Source: an uncultured Pelagibacteraceae bacterium
Lineage (GTDB): Bacteria > Pseudomonadota > Alphaproteobacteria > Pelagibacterales > Pelagibacteraceae
Direction of reading: 5' to 3'
DNA length: 55,656 nt
NCBI GenBank assembly: GCA_902629535.1
Contig: CACORD010000004.1
Location: 1-55,656, forward strand
A program made the translations under genes and the position numbers. A model generated the notes under the pieces. That model made no database searches and was not told the DNA's origin. It was given only the letters and a program-made list of their open reading frames with translations. Below, piece after piece: positions 44,788-53,129 of this stretch (the first letter of the stretch is position 1; each line of letters begins with the position of its first letter).

Positions 44788-45159
44788 TTAATATAAAGTT
44801 TGAACTACTTTTTTTACTCTTTCAGCTCCATTTGGGACCAAAGCTTCAACAAATGTATGACATTTTTCAGTTTTAGCTTTGTCATATTTAGATCCATAAT
44901 GTTTATCAACCGATTTATTAACTCCGTCATCCCAATCTTTTTCTGGAATACCTATTTCAAGAGCATATGTTTTTAGAACTTTTACAGTTGAAATAGATTT
45001 TTCTTTCATTCCATACTCAAATTTTTCACCTGATGGAAGAAAGTAGTTAGACATATAGATGCCTATACAATCCCATGCTTTTGATTTATCTTTATCACTC
45101 ATCCCTGCGTTTGCAGAAGTGAAAATGAAAAAAGATAAAATTATAATAATTTTTTTCAT
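44788..45159 (-). CDS. Secreted hypothetical protein, 123 residues
   Basis: Begins with a Sec signal peptide (about 1-18, ending SANA). The mature part is helical with two cysteines (KAWDCIGIYMSNY and TEKCHTFVEALV) that may form a disulfide. Family not recognised. It is the first gene of the 45.2-41.5 kb minus-strand run, and the 68-bp spacer from cysK holds a hairpin. Confidence 0.7.
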   Translation of the reverse strand: MKKIIIILSFFIFTSANAGMSDKDKSKAWDCIGIYMSNYFLPSGEKFEYGMKEKSISTVKVLKTYALEIGIPEKDWDDGVNKSVDKHYGSKYDKAKTEKCHTFVEALVPNGAERVKKVVQTLY

Positions 45160-45192
45160 AATACCCCAACGTTAAATAATTTTAATTTTAAA

Positions 45193-45212
45193 ATGTAACT
45201 GTTTTGTTACAT
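45193..45212 (-). terminator. Possible terminator of cysE-cysK
   Basis: ATGTAAC (45193-45199) and GTTACAT (45206-45212) form a perfect 7-bp stem with a 6-base loop, 16 bp after the cysK stop on the minus strand. The sequence after it is AT-rich (TTTAAAATT) but has no long T-run, so termination is moderately likely only. Confidence 0.45.
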
Positions 45213-45227
45213 GCCTGGTATGCGTTA

Positions 45228-46229
45228 TTATAACCAGCTAGGAATAGGTAGGTTCTTTTCCTTCAAAAATGATTTGTTGAACATCTTTGAGTTGTATTTA
45301 TCTGATTTATCGCACAGGATTGTTACAATTGTTTTACCTGGACCAAGTTCTTTCCCTAATCTAATTGCTCCAGCAATATTAATTCCACAACTAGTTCCCA
45401 AGCTTAAACCTTCATTTTGAATTAAATCATAAAGAATAGGTAATGCCTCATGGTCGTCAATTGAATATGCATCATCAATTTTTGCATTTTCAAAATTTTT
45501 TGTTATTCGACTAGATCCTATTCCTTCAGTAATAGAACCTCCTTCAGATTTTAACTCGCCATTTTTAATATAATTGTAGAGTGCTGACCCTTTTGGATCT
45601 GACAGATAGATTTTTACATCTTTGTTTTTTTCTTTTAGAGCGTTACTTACACCTGAAATAGTTCCTCCTGTGCCTGATGAACAAACAAATCCATCAACTT
45701 TTCCATCAGTTTGTTCCCAGATTTCTTTTCCTGTTCCTTCATAATGTCCTTTTGCATTTGCGGTATTGTCAAATTGATTTGCCCAAACAACACCATTATT
45801 GTTTGTTGGTCTTAATTCATCTGCTAGACGCCCAGCAATTTTTACAAAATTATTTTCATCTTTATAAGGCTTAGCTGGAACTAATCTTAATTCTGCCCCT
45901 AAGTTTCTAATTGTATCTTTTTTTTCTTGAGTTTGATTATCGTTCATTACAATTATTGTTTTATACCCTAATGAATTTCCTAATAGTCCTAAACCAATAC
46001 CTGTATTACCGGCAGTGCCTTCAACAACAATACCACCTTTTGCAATAAGTTTTTTTTGTTGAGCGTCTCTAAGCAAAGCAAGTGCAGCTCTATCTTTTAC
46101 AGAGCCGCCAGGATTCATAAATTCTGCTTTACCATAAATATTACATCCTGTTATTTCTGAAGCAGCCTTTAGTTTTATAAGTGGAGTATTACCTATAGAA
46201 TCTATAAAAGTATTTCTAATGTCAGACAT
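45228..46229 (-). CDS. cysK: Cysteine synthase (O-acetylserine sulfhydrylase)
   Basis: PLP enzyme making cysteine from O-acetylserine and sulfide; 333 residues. The PLP Lys is in NPGGSVKDRAAL, the substrate loop is VEGTAGNTGIGLGLL, and the phosphate cradle is SSGTGGTISGV. It is slightly longer than CysK and includes a tail PIPSWL. It shares one base with the cysE stop, giving cysE-cysK, the two steps of cysteine synthesis from serine. Confidence 0.95.
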   Translation of the reverse strand: MSDIRNTFIDSIGNTPLIKLKAASEITGCNIYGKAEFMNPGGSVKDRAALALLRDAQQKKLIAKGGIVVEGTAGNTGIGLGLLGNSLGYKTIIVMNDNQTQEKKDTIRNLGAELRLVPAKPYKDENNFVKIAGRLADELRPTNNNGVVWANQFDNTANAKGHYEGTGKEIWEQTDGKVDGFVCSSGTGGTISGVSNALKEKNKDVKIYLSDPKGSALYNYIKNGELKSEGGSITEGIGSSRITKNFENAKIDDAYSIDDHEALPILYDLIQNEGLSLGTSCGINIAGAIRLGKELGPGKTIVTILCDKSDKYNSKMFNKSFLKEKNLPIPSWL

Positions 46230-46795
46230 TACTCTTCTTTATCAGTAACAGCGTAAGGTTTAAATCCTTTAGTAGCATCACCAACTCTTTTAGCTGGAAT
46301 TCCAACCATTATAGATTTTTCTGGCACATCTTTTGTTACAACTGCATTAGCTCCAATTAAAGAATTTTTTCCAATTGTTATTGGCCCTAAAATTTGAGCA
46401 CCAGATCCAATAACAACATTGTCCTCTAAAGTTGGGTGTCTTTTAGTATTTCTTTGATCATTAGTATTTATACTCGGAGCAATTCCTCCTAATGTAACGT
46501 TGTGATAAATAGTAACGTTATTCCCGATATCGGATGTTTCACCAATTACAACTCCCATGCCATGATCTATAAATAAATTTTTTCCAATTTTTGCTTTAGG
46601 ATGAATCTCTATTCCTGTTAAGAATCTTGATAATTGCGAAATAATTCTTGCAATCAAATCAAATTTTGCAATAGCAAAAAAATTTGCAATCTTATGAAAA
46701 AAAATAGCTTTAACTCCAGGATAAGTTAAAATTAAACTTAATTTAGACTTTGCCGCAGGGTCTCGGTCAATTATAGATTGTAGATAATCATTCAT
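46229..46795 (-). CDS. cysE: Serine O-acetyltransferase
   Basis: Left-handed beta-helix hexapeptide-repeat enzyme, 188 residues, of the short EpsC type. The catalytic His residues are in [12 protein letters not shown] and [10 protein letters not shown]; the repeats continue through [14 protein letters not shown]. It supplies O-acetylserine to the downstream cysK. It lacks the long N-terminal helical domain of the E. coli CysE, which is common for this subtype. Confidence 0.94.
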   Translation of the reverse strand: MNDYLQSIIDRDPAAKSKLSLILTYPGVKAIFFHKIANFFAIAKFDLIARIISQLSRFLTGIEIHPKAKIGKNLFIDHGMGVVIGETSDIGNNVTIYHNVTLGGIAPSINTNDQRNTKRHPTLEDNVVIGSGAQILGPITIGKNSLIGANAVVTKDVPEKSIMVGIPAKRVGDATKGFKPYAVTDKEE

Positions 46796-46866
46796 AAAAT
46801 TTGTAAGCTTGATATCAAAAGTTGATGGATATATAGTTATTTTATTAACTTTTTAAAGGATTTATT

Positions 46867-47277
46867 ATGTACAGAAATACTAATTGTTTTCATTTAGCCA
46901 TACCATGTGGAGACTTAGAAACTGCTAAAAAGTTTTATAGTGAAACACTTGGATGTAGATTGGATAATTCAGCTCAAGAGTGGGCTGATGTTGATTTTTG
47001 GGGAAATGAATTAACATTACATGCGAGCGAACATAAACTTGATAATGAAAGACATGACGTAGATATGGGAAATGTTTCAGTTCCACATTTTGGTGTTCAT
47101 TTATCAAGAAAGGATTTTGATACTCTTAAAAACAGATTGAAGGAAAAAGGTGCTAAATATTATGACGAGCCTTATTTAAGATTCAAGGGCACAAAATATG
47201 AGCAAGAAACTTTTTTCATAAAAGATCCTAATGAAAATGTTTTAGAGATTAAGACTCTAACTGCAAACGCTGATTAA
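46867..47277 (+). CDS. VOC-family (glyoxalase/dioxygenase superfamily) protein
   Basis: A 136-residue vicinal-oxygen-chelate protein: FHLAIPCGDLETAKKFYSET (first His), PHFGVHLSRKDFD and FFIKDPNENVLEIKTL (final Glu). The HxH/E positions suggest metal binding. Substrate unknown. AAAGGA lies upstream of the ATG. It is probably transcribed with the LysE gene 32 bp downstream. Confidence 0.88.
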   Translation: MYRNTNCFHLAIPCGDLETAKKFYSETLGCRLDNSAQEWADVDFWGNELTLHASEHKLDNERHDVDMGNVSVPHFGVHLSRKDFDTLKNRLKEKGAKYYDEPYLRFKGTKYEQETFFIKDPNENVLEIKTLTANAD

Positions 47278-47309
47278 ATTTAAATTAAAAAGATCTTAAA
47301 ACGTATTAG

Positions 47310-47924
47310 ATGGAATATCTAGTTTTAGGGTTTATAACAGGACTAAGTTTAATACTTGCAATAGGTGCACAAAATATTTTTGTAATAGAGCAAGGATTAA
47401 AAAAACAATATGTATTCTTAGTTTGTATTGTTTGTTCCATATCCGATTTTTTATTAATTTTTTTAGGAATATTTTTATTTCATTTTTTTCATCAATATTT
47501 CAATTTATTTGTAGAGATTGTTTTAAATGTACTATTGATTATTTTTTTGATTTATTTTGTCTTATCAAAAGTAAAAGTTTTTCAAAAAAATATAAATTTA
47601 GATAGCAATGTAAAAGATTTTACAAAATTAGAAATTTTTCTTAAAACTCTTGGATTTACCTATTTAAATGCACATGTTTATTCTGACACTGTTTTCTTTC
47701 TTGGAAATTTTTCGAAAAATTTCCTTTTAGATGAAAAAATTTATTTTGGAGTTGGAGCATCAATTGCATCTTTTATTTTCTTTTTTGGATTAGGGTATTT
47801 GTTTAATTACTTTTCAAGATACGCTCAAAGTAATAAAACGTGGAAATATATAAATTTGTTTATAATTGTCTTTATGACAGCTTTAACAATCTATATTGTA
47901 AAAGAGACAATCTATTTACTTTGA
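47310..47924 (+). CDS. LysE/ArgO-type amino acid exporter
   Basis: A 204-residue membrane protein with about six helices; the N-terminal FITGLSLILAIGAQNIFVIEQGL is the LysE-family signature, including the GAQN motif. It exports basic or other amino acids by family. The middle loop is Lys-rich. The substrate is not certain. Confidence 0.85.
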   Translation: MEYLVLGFITGLSLILAIGAQNIFVIEQGLKKQYVFLVCIVCSISDFLLIFLGIFLFHFFHQYFNLFVEIVLNVLLIIFLIYFVLSKVKVFQKNINLDSNVKDFTKLEIFLKTLGFTYLNAHVYSDTVFFLGNFSKNFLLDEKIYFGVGASIASFIFFFGLGYLFNYFSRYAQSNKTWKYINLFIIVFMTALTIYIVKETIYLL

Positions 47925-47993
47925 TAAATAACAGTTTTTCAAGACAATTTTAGCGCATAGTAATTTTACATAAAATGGCTATTTAAATCTTGA

Positions 47994-48692
47994 ATGGATA
48001 ACTTAAGTAAACATTTTGAACCTAAAAATTTAAGTGACAAAGTTGCATTGTCTTTTACTAAATTTTTAAGATTTCTAGCTGATACTTTTTTTAAAAAAAG
48101 ATATGGACATAGAGCAGTTGTCTTGGAAACAATAGCAGCAGTTCCTGGTATGGTTGCAGGTATGATACTGCACTTAAAATCTCTTAGAAAAATGGAAGAT
48201 GATAGAGGTTGGATTAAAACTTTATTAGATGAGGCAGAAAATGAAAGAATGCATTTAATGACTTTTATACATGTCGCTAAGCCAACTTTTATAGAAAGAC
48301 TAATTATTCTTTTTGCACAGTTTATTTTTATTATTACCTATGCAATAATTTATTTAATTTCTCAAAGAACCGCGCATCGAATTGTTGGATACTTTGAGGA
48401 GGAAGCTGTGATTAGTTATACAGAATATCTTCACGAATTAGAAAGTGGCGCAATACCTGATGAGCCAGCTCCTGAGGTTGCAATTAATTATTGGAATCTT
48501 CCGCTGCATTCAACATTAAAAGATGTGGTTAGAGTTATAAGGGATGATGAAGCAGGACATAGAGATGTAAATCATAATTTTGCAAATGTTATCGATAATA
48601 GAGTAAATTCCAAGAAGCATAATGAGGAAAATGAAATAGCCTCAAAAAAAGAAAATATTTCTAATAAAGAAAAAAATTTCTCAAACAAATAG
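47994..48692 (+). CDS. aox: Alternative oxidase (ubiquinol oxidase)
   Basis: Di-iron ubiquinol oxidase that reduces oxygen without proton pumping; 232 residues. The ligands lie in the four conserved boxes: RAVVLETIAAVPGMVAG (Glu), LLDEAENERMHLM (Glu, Glu/His), VGYFEEEAVISYTEYL (Glu) and IRDDEAGHRDVNH (Glu, His). Two hydrophobic helices between boxes attach it to the inner membrane. The last 25 residues are a charged low-complexity tail. The flavodoxin gene follows 9 bp downstream. Confidence 0.95.
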   Translation: MDNLSKHFEPKNLSDKVALSFTKFLRFLADTFFKKRYGHRAVVLETIAAVPGMVAGMILHLKSLRKMEDDRGWIKTLLDEAENERMHLMTFIHVAKPTFIERLIILFAQFIFIITYAIIYLISQRTAHRIVGYFEEEAVISYTEYLHELESGAIPDEPAPEVAINYWNLPLHSTLKDVVRVIRDDEAGHRDVNHNFANVIDNRVNSKKHNEENEIASKKENISNKEKNFSNK

Positions 48693-48701
48693 AAGGTTAT
48701 T

Positions 48702-49142
48702 ATGGAAAATAAATTAAATATTCTCTGGGCATCAATGTCTGGAACAGCTGAAAATGTAGCGAACAAATTAAATGAAAAAGCTAAATCAATGGGTTTCGAC
48801 ACTAATCAATTAGAGTTAAATCAAGTTACAATGAATGATCTTTCATTAATGAAGAATGTAGCAATAGTTACTTCTACTACTGGCGAAGGTGATTTGCCTA
48901 CAAATGGTGAGGATTTTTGGGATGATCTTAAAAATTCTGACAAAAATTTCAATAACCTTAAGTATAGTGTATGTGCTTTAGGTGATAGGGGTCATGATAT
49001 TTTTTGTGGAGCTGGAAAAAAAGTTGACGAAAAATTAAGTCAATTAGGTGCTCAAAAGATGCTAGATAGACAAGACTGTGATGGTTCAGATGAGGGATCT
49101 GAAGACTGGGGTAATAATTTTTTAGATAAAATTAAAATCTAA
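48702..49142 (+). CDS. Flavodoxin domain protein
   Basis: A 146-residue flavodoxin: the FMN phosphate loop WASMSGTAENVANKL, then STTGEGDLPTNGEDFWDDL and VCALGDRGHDIFCGAGKKVDE. The latter resembles the flavodoxin domain of CysJ and cytochrome reductases more than free flavodoxins. It has no reductase domain. Sandwiched between AOX and MsrB (gaps of 9 and 2 bp), so it may supply electrons to a linked redox process. Confidence 0.88.
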   Translation: MENKLNILWASMSGTAENVANKLNEKAKSMGFDTNQLELNQVTMNDLSLMKNVAIVTSTTGEGDLPTNGEDFWDDLKNSDKNFNNLKYSVCALGDRGHDIFCGAGKKVDEKLSQLGAQKMLDRQDCDGSDEGSEDWGNNFLDKIKI

Positions 49143-49144
49143 AA

Positions 49145-49606
49145 ATGTTCAATAAACGTCAAACACTTAAACTTTTAGGTACGTCTTTTATTTCATTACT
49201 TCTTTTACCTTATAAATATCTATATTCAGCGGCAAAAAAAATTATTAACCCTGAGCTTACAAATGAACAAAAAGATATAATGTTCAATGAGGGCACTGAA
49301 AGACCTTTTACAAGCAAACTTTTAGATGAAAAAAGAGCTGGCTTTTATCATTGTGCTAATTGTGGAGCAAAATTATTTGCATCAAACGCAAAATTTGATA
49401 GTGGCACTGGTTGGCCTTCATTTACAGAAGCATTACCAGGAGCATTTAAAACTAAGATAGATTTTTCATTTGGTATGAAAAGAATTGAATATCATTGTGC
49501 AAATTGTGGAGTTCATCATGGACATGTTTTTGATGACGGACCTTCTTCTACCGGAAAAAGATTTTGTAATAATGGTTTGTGTTTAATTTTTAGACCTGAG
49601 AATTAA
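49145..49606 (+). CDS. msrB: Peptide-methionine (R)-S-oxide reductase, exported
   Basis: Reduces Met-R-sulfoxide in proteins; 153 residues. An N-terminal hydrophobic segment after NKRQTLKLLG (a Tat-like KR signal) suggests periplasmic export. Two CxxC zinc motifs appear in HCANCGAKLF and YHCANCGVHHGHVFDDGP, and the catalytic Cys is in KRFCNNGLCLIF. The gene lies 2 bp after the flavodoxin; the 3' end overlaps the convergent hisD-like gene by 4 bp. Confidence 0.93.
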   Translation: MFNKRQTLKLLGTSFISLLLLPYKYLYSAAKKIINPELTNEQKDIMFNEGTERPFTSKLLDEKRAGFYHCANCGAKLFASNAKFDSGTGWPSFTEALPGAFKTKIDFSFGMKRIEYHCANCGVHHGHVFDDGPSSTGKRFCNNGLCLIFRPEN

Positions 49607-50889
49607 TTTGAAAACCCATATTTTCTAAGACGCACATCTCCTGTTCGAGCATGAGCTTCCATTCCTTCATATCTTGAAATCCGAGCACAAGCTGCACCAA
49701 CTGATTTAGTAGACTCCTTCGTCATTCTCTGAAAACTTAGAGTTTTTATGAATTTACCAACGAATAAACCACCTGTATATCTTCCCGCACCTTTTGTGGG
49801 CAAAATATGATTAGTTCCAGAACATTTGTCTCCATAAGCAACAGTTGTCTCCTCACCAATAAATAGCGATCCGTAATTTTTTAGTCTTTTGTGAAACCAT
49901 TCCAGATTTTGTGTTTGGACCTCTAAATGTTCAGGCGCATATTCATCACTGATAGTTGCCATTTCTTCATCAGTGTCACATAAAATTACCTCACCATAAT
50001 CTCTCCAAGCAGCTTCTGCGCTTTTTCTAGGTATTTCAGGAAGTTCGGCAATTAATTCTGGTACTCTTTTTATTACCTCATCAGCAACCCTTTTACTTGT
50101 AGTGTACAACCAAGCAGGTGAATTATATCCATGTTCAGCTTGACCTACTAGGTCTACCGCCACCATCTCAGCATCAGCCTTATCATCTGCAATAACAGCA
50201 ATCTCTGTTGGACCTGCAAATAAATCAATTCCAACTTTTCCAAATAAAATTCTTTTAGCTTCAGCAACAAATTGATTACCTGGACCTACCAATATATCAG
50301 CTGGTGGATTATTAAATAAACCATTTGTCATAGCTGCAATTCCTGGAACACCACCTAAATTTAAAATTACATCTGCACCACATAAATTAGCTGTGTAAAC
50401 AATTGCAGGATGAGCTCCTATATCTTTTTTGGGTGGACTACATGCAATAATATTTTTAACTCCAGCAACTTTCGCTGTAGTGACACTCATAACAGCAGAT
50501 GCTATATGAGCGTATCTACCTCCAGGTATATAACAACCTGCTGTGTTAACAGGTATTAATTTTTGTCCGGCATATAAACCTGGTGAAAGCTCAACCTCAA
50601 AATCTTGGCCATAATTCTTTAGTTGTGCTTCAGCGAATTTTTTTACTCTTTCATGTGAAAACTGAATATCATCTTTTGTTTTTTGATCTAATTCTTTTGA
50701 AATTTTCTCAATTTTTTCTTTCGAAACAATAATTTCACCATCATAGTCATCAAATTTTTTAGTAAGATTTATACATGCCTCTTCTTTTGACTCTTCGATT
50801 TCTTTTAATAATTTCTTAACTATCTCTGCTGTTTTTGAGTCATCAGTAGAGGGAGTTTTAGGTGATTTTTTTAAATATTTAATAGCCAT
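49603..50889 (-). CDS. Histidinol dehydrogenase-family protein, possibly sulfopropanediol dehydrogenase-like
   Basis: A 428-residue HisD-fold Zn/NAD dehydrogenase. Zinc ligands are kept in VGQAEHG, AYGDKCSGTNHILPT and EAHARTGDVRLRKY, and the catalytic Glu-His is in YAPEHLE. The segment AEHGYNSPAWLYTTS departs from true HisD (AEHDxxAQ-like) and looks like the HisD paralogues that oxidise 2,3-dihydroxypropane-1-sulfonate (HpsN). It is not in a his operon; the neighbour is a phosphate acyltransferase. Function between histidine synthesis and sulfonate use is open. Confidence 0.8.
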   Translation of the reverse strand: MAIKYLKKSPKTPSTDDSKTAEIVKKLLKEIEESKEEACINLTKKFDDYDGEIIVSKEKIEKISKELDQKTKDDIQFSHERVKKFAEAQLKNYGQDFEVELSPGLYAGQKLIPVNTAGCYIPGGRYAHIASAVMSVTTAKVAGVKNIIACSPPKKDIGAHPAIVYTANLCGADVILNLGGVPGIAAMTNGLFNNPPADILVGPGNQFVAEAKRILFGKVGIDLFAGPTEIAVIADDKADAEMVAVDLVGQAEHGYNSPAWLYTTSKRVADEVIKRVPELIAELPEIPRKSAEAAWRDYGEVILCDTDEEMATISDEYAPEHLEVQTQNLEWFHKRLKNYGSLFIGEETTVAYGDKCSGTNHILPTKGAGRYTGGLFVGKFIKTLSFQRMTKESTKSVGAACARISRYEGMEAHARTGDVRLRKYGFSN

Positions 50890-50948
50890 AATTTCAAATA
50901 AATTTCTAATTTATTTAAAGTATATTAGATTTTATTGCAATGAAACAT

Positions 50949-51860
50949 TTAATCTAGTGCAACGACAGCTGCAGCTATTGAAGCTAGTCTTGCAGGCGCT
51001 TCATCAGAACGGCTAGTTATTACCACAGGTACTTTACCACCTACAACTACTCCAGCAGCACATGCACCACTAAAATATATCAACATCTTTACCAATGCAT
51101 TACCTGTCTCAACACTTGGCACTAATAAAACATCAGCAATCCCTGCAACATTGTTTTTAATTCCTTTAATAGTCGCAGATTTTTTTGATATACAATTATC
51201 GAAAGCCAGAGGTCCAAATACATCAGCATTTAAGTTTTCTTTTTTTGCAAGATTTGTAATTTCTTCAGCCTCTTTAGAACTTGGAACACTATCTAAAACT
51301 TCTTCGGTGGCAGACAATACTGCAATTTTTGGTCTTTCAATTCCAATTCTATGAGTAAAATTAATTACATTTTTTAAGATATGCATTTTGGTTTTTACAT
51401 TTGGCAACACATTTAAAGCACCATCGGTTATTATCAAAGGCTTGTCTTCTTTGTCTAACGTCATATGCCATATGTGGCTTAATCTAGTTTTTCCTAATAA
51501 ATTATATTCTCTTTTAAGAACTTCTTTCATCAAAATATCTGTATGAATATGTCCTTTGACGATAATTCTTATTTTTCCTTCACTCGCAAGTTTTGCAGCT
51601 ATACTCGCAGTATTATTTTCAACTGGTTCATTAATAATTTCATATTTAGAAATATCCCATTTTAAATCACTAGCACACTTTAGAATTTCTTTTTCATTAC
51701 CAATAAATATTGGCTCAATTAAATTTTCATTTACTGCATCTTGTACAGATTGCATCGGCAAAGGTTTTCCTGCATTGACAATAGCTGCTTTAACCACTTT
51801 ATTTTTGTTCGCAAAATTTAATAAGTTATTTGGAACGACAATTTCTTTATTAGAAAGCAT
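50949..51860 (-). CDS. Phosphate acetyl/butyryltransferase family protein
   Basis: A 303-residue PTA/PTB-fold enzyme without the N-terminal domains of long Pta. Conserved parts are IIVKGHIHTDILMKEVLKRE, ITDGALNVLPN and the C-terminal LLVPSVETGNALVKMLIYFSGACAAGVVVGGKVPVVITSRSDE, which bind CoA and phosphate. The fit to Ptb is better than to Pta. It lies 59 bp upstream of the hisD-like gene on the same strand. Acyl-CoA to acyl-phosphate exchange is expected; the acyl group is unknown. Confidence 0.86.
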   Translation of the reverse strand: MLSNKEIVVPNNLLNFANKNKVVKAAIVNAGKPLPMQSVQDAVNENLIEPIFIGNEKEILKCASDLKWDISKYEIINEPVENNTASIAAKLASEGKIRIIVKGHIHTDILMKEVLKREYNLLGKTRLSHIWHMTLDKEDKPLIITDGALNVLPNVKTKMHILKNVINFTHRIGIERPKIAVLSATEEVLDSVPSSKEAEEITNLAKKENLNADVFGPLAFDNCISKKSATIKGIKNNVAGIADVLLVPSVETGNALVKMLIYFSGACAAGVVVGGKVPVVITSRSDEAPARLASIAAAVVALD

Positions 51861-51951
51861 GACTAATGTTTATAAGATATTTTAAAAAAGAGCATAATTA
51901 ATTTTAACTTATTCATTTGATTATAATAATTATTAATTTAATGTGCAAATT

Positions 51952-53127
51952 ATGAAAAAATTCCATTGGCAATTAATGTCCAATAATATACTTCAAGAAG
52001 ATAAAAAAGCCTTAATAAATTTTATAAAGTCAACAAGTAAATTCACAAATGGAATCAAGGTTAAGGAATTTGAAAAAAAATGGTCGAAGTGGCTTGGAGT
52101 AAAATATAGTACATTTGTTAACTCAGGGTCTTCGGCAAACTTGATTTCAATTCACGTACTTAAAGAACTTAAAAAAAATAAAACTGAGGTAATACTTCCT
52201 GCTTTCACATGGAATTCAGATGTAGTTTCAGTTTTAAACGCTGGATTTAAACCTGTATTTGTAGATATTAAATTAAAAAACTTGGCCTTAGATGAAGAGC
52301 AAGTGAAAAAGAAAATTAATAAGAAGACTGCAGCAATCTTTTTGACCCATGCAATGGGTTTTTCAGGTATAAGTTCAAATTTCCTTAAATTTATCAAAAA
52401 AAGAAAAATTTTTTTAATAGAAGATGTTTGTGAGTCTCATGGCGCAATGCTTAATAATAAAAAGTTAGGATCTTTAGGAAATATCTCAAATTTTTCTTTT
52501 TATTATGCTCACCACATAACAACCATAGAAGGTGGCATGATTTGCACAAATTCAAAAGAAATAGATACCTTAGTTAAAATGAAAAGAGGACATGGTTTAC
52601 TCAGAGACTCTCAAAATGAAATTTTAATCAATAAAACAAAAAAGAAATTAAAAGATTTAAATAGTGATTTTATATTTCTTACGAAAGGTTTTAATCTTAG
52701 AAATAATGAATTATCAGCTGTAATTGGATTACAACAACTAAAAAGGCTGAATAAAATAATAAAAGCGAGAAATCTAAATCATAGATTATTTATAAAACAT
52801 TTAAGGAAAGATATTTTTTTTACTGACTTTAATTTAAAAGGATCTAGTAACTATGCATTCCAATTGATACTTAAAAAAAGAAATAAAAAATTATTTAACA
52901 AGGTTCTTTCTGTACTAAAAAAAAATGCAATTGAGTATAGAGTTGGAAGTGTGGGTGGTGGTAATCAATTAAGACAACCATATTTAAAATCATATAATTT
53001 AAAAAAAAATTTCAAGTTACTGAAAAATACAGAACATATGCATTTTTATGGATTATATATTGGAAATTATCCACATTTAGAACATAAAAAAATTATAAAT
53101 CTTTGTAAGTTGTTGGATAAGATTTAA
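51952..53127 (+). CDS. DegT/DnrJ-family PLP enzyme of the sugar 3-dehydratase (ColD-like) type
   Basis: A 391-residue fold-type I PLP enzyme with VNSGSSANLISI, LPAFTWNSDV, and the PLP-ring Asp in LIEDVCESHGA. The site normally holding the Schiff-base lysine reads FSFYYAHHITTIEGG: His replaces Lys (about residue 187), as in ColD and the E1 dehydrase RfbH. No four-Cys [2Fe-2S] motif follows, so ColD-like 3-dehydration of a nucleotide-4-keto-sugar is favoured. I start at ATG 51952 (MKKFHWQ); a GTG at 51943 is in frame. Confidence 0.85.
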   Translation: MKKFHWQLMSNNILQEDKKALINFIKSTSKFTNGIKVKEFEKKWSKWLGVKYSTFVNSGSSANLISIHVLKELKKNKTEVILPAFTWNSDVVSVLNAGFKPVFVDIKLKNLALDEEQVKKKINKKTAAIFLTHAMGFSGISSNFLKFIKKRKIFLIEDVCESHGAMLNNKKLGSLGNISNFSFYYAHHITTIEGGMICTNSKEIDTLVKMKRGHGLLRDSQNEILINKTKKKLKDLNSDFIFLTKGFNLRNNELSAVIGLQQLKRLNKIIKARNLNHRLFIKHLRKDIFFTDFNLKGSSNYAFQLILKKRNKKLFNKVLSVLKKNAIEYRVGSVGGGNQLRQPYLKSYNLKKNFKLLKNTEHMHFYGLYIGNYPHLEHKKIINLCKLLDKI

Positions 53128-53129
53128 TT

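Noticed and set aside
47925..47993. tRNA or small RNA before alternative oxidase
   Set aside because: Only 69 bp, AT-rich, with no cloverleaf or terminator.
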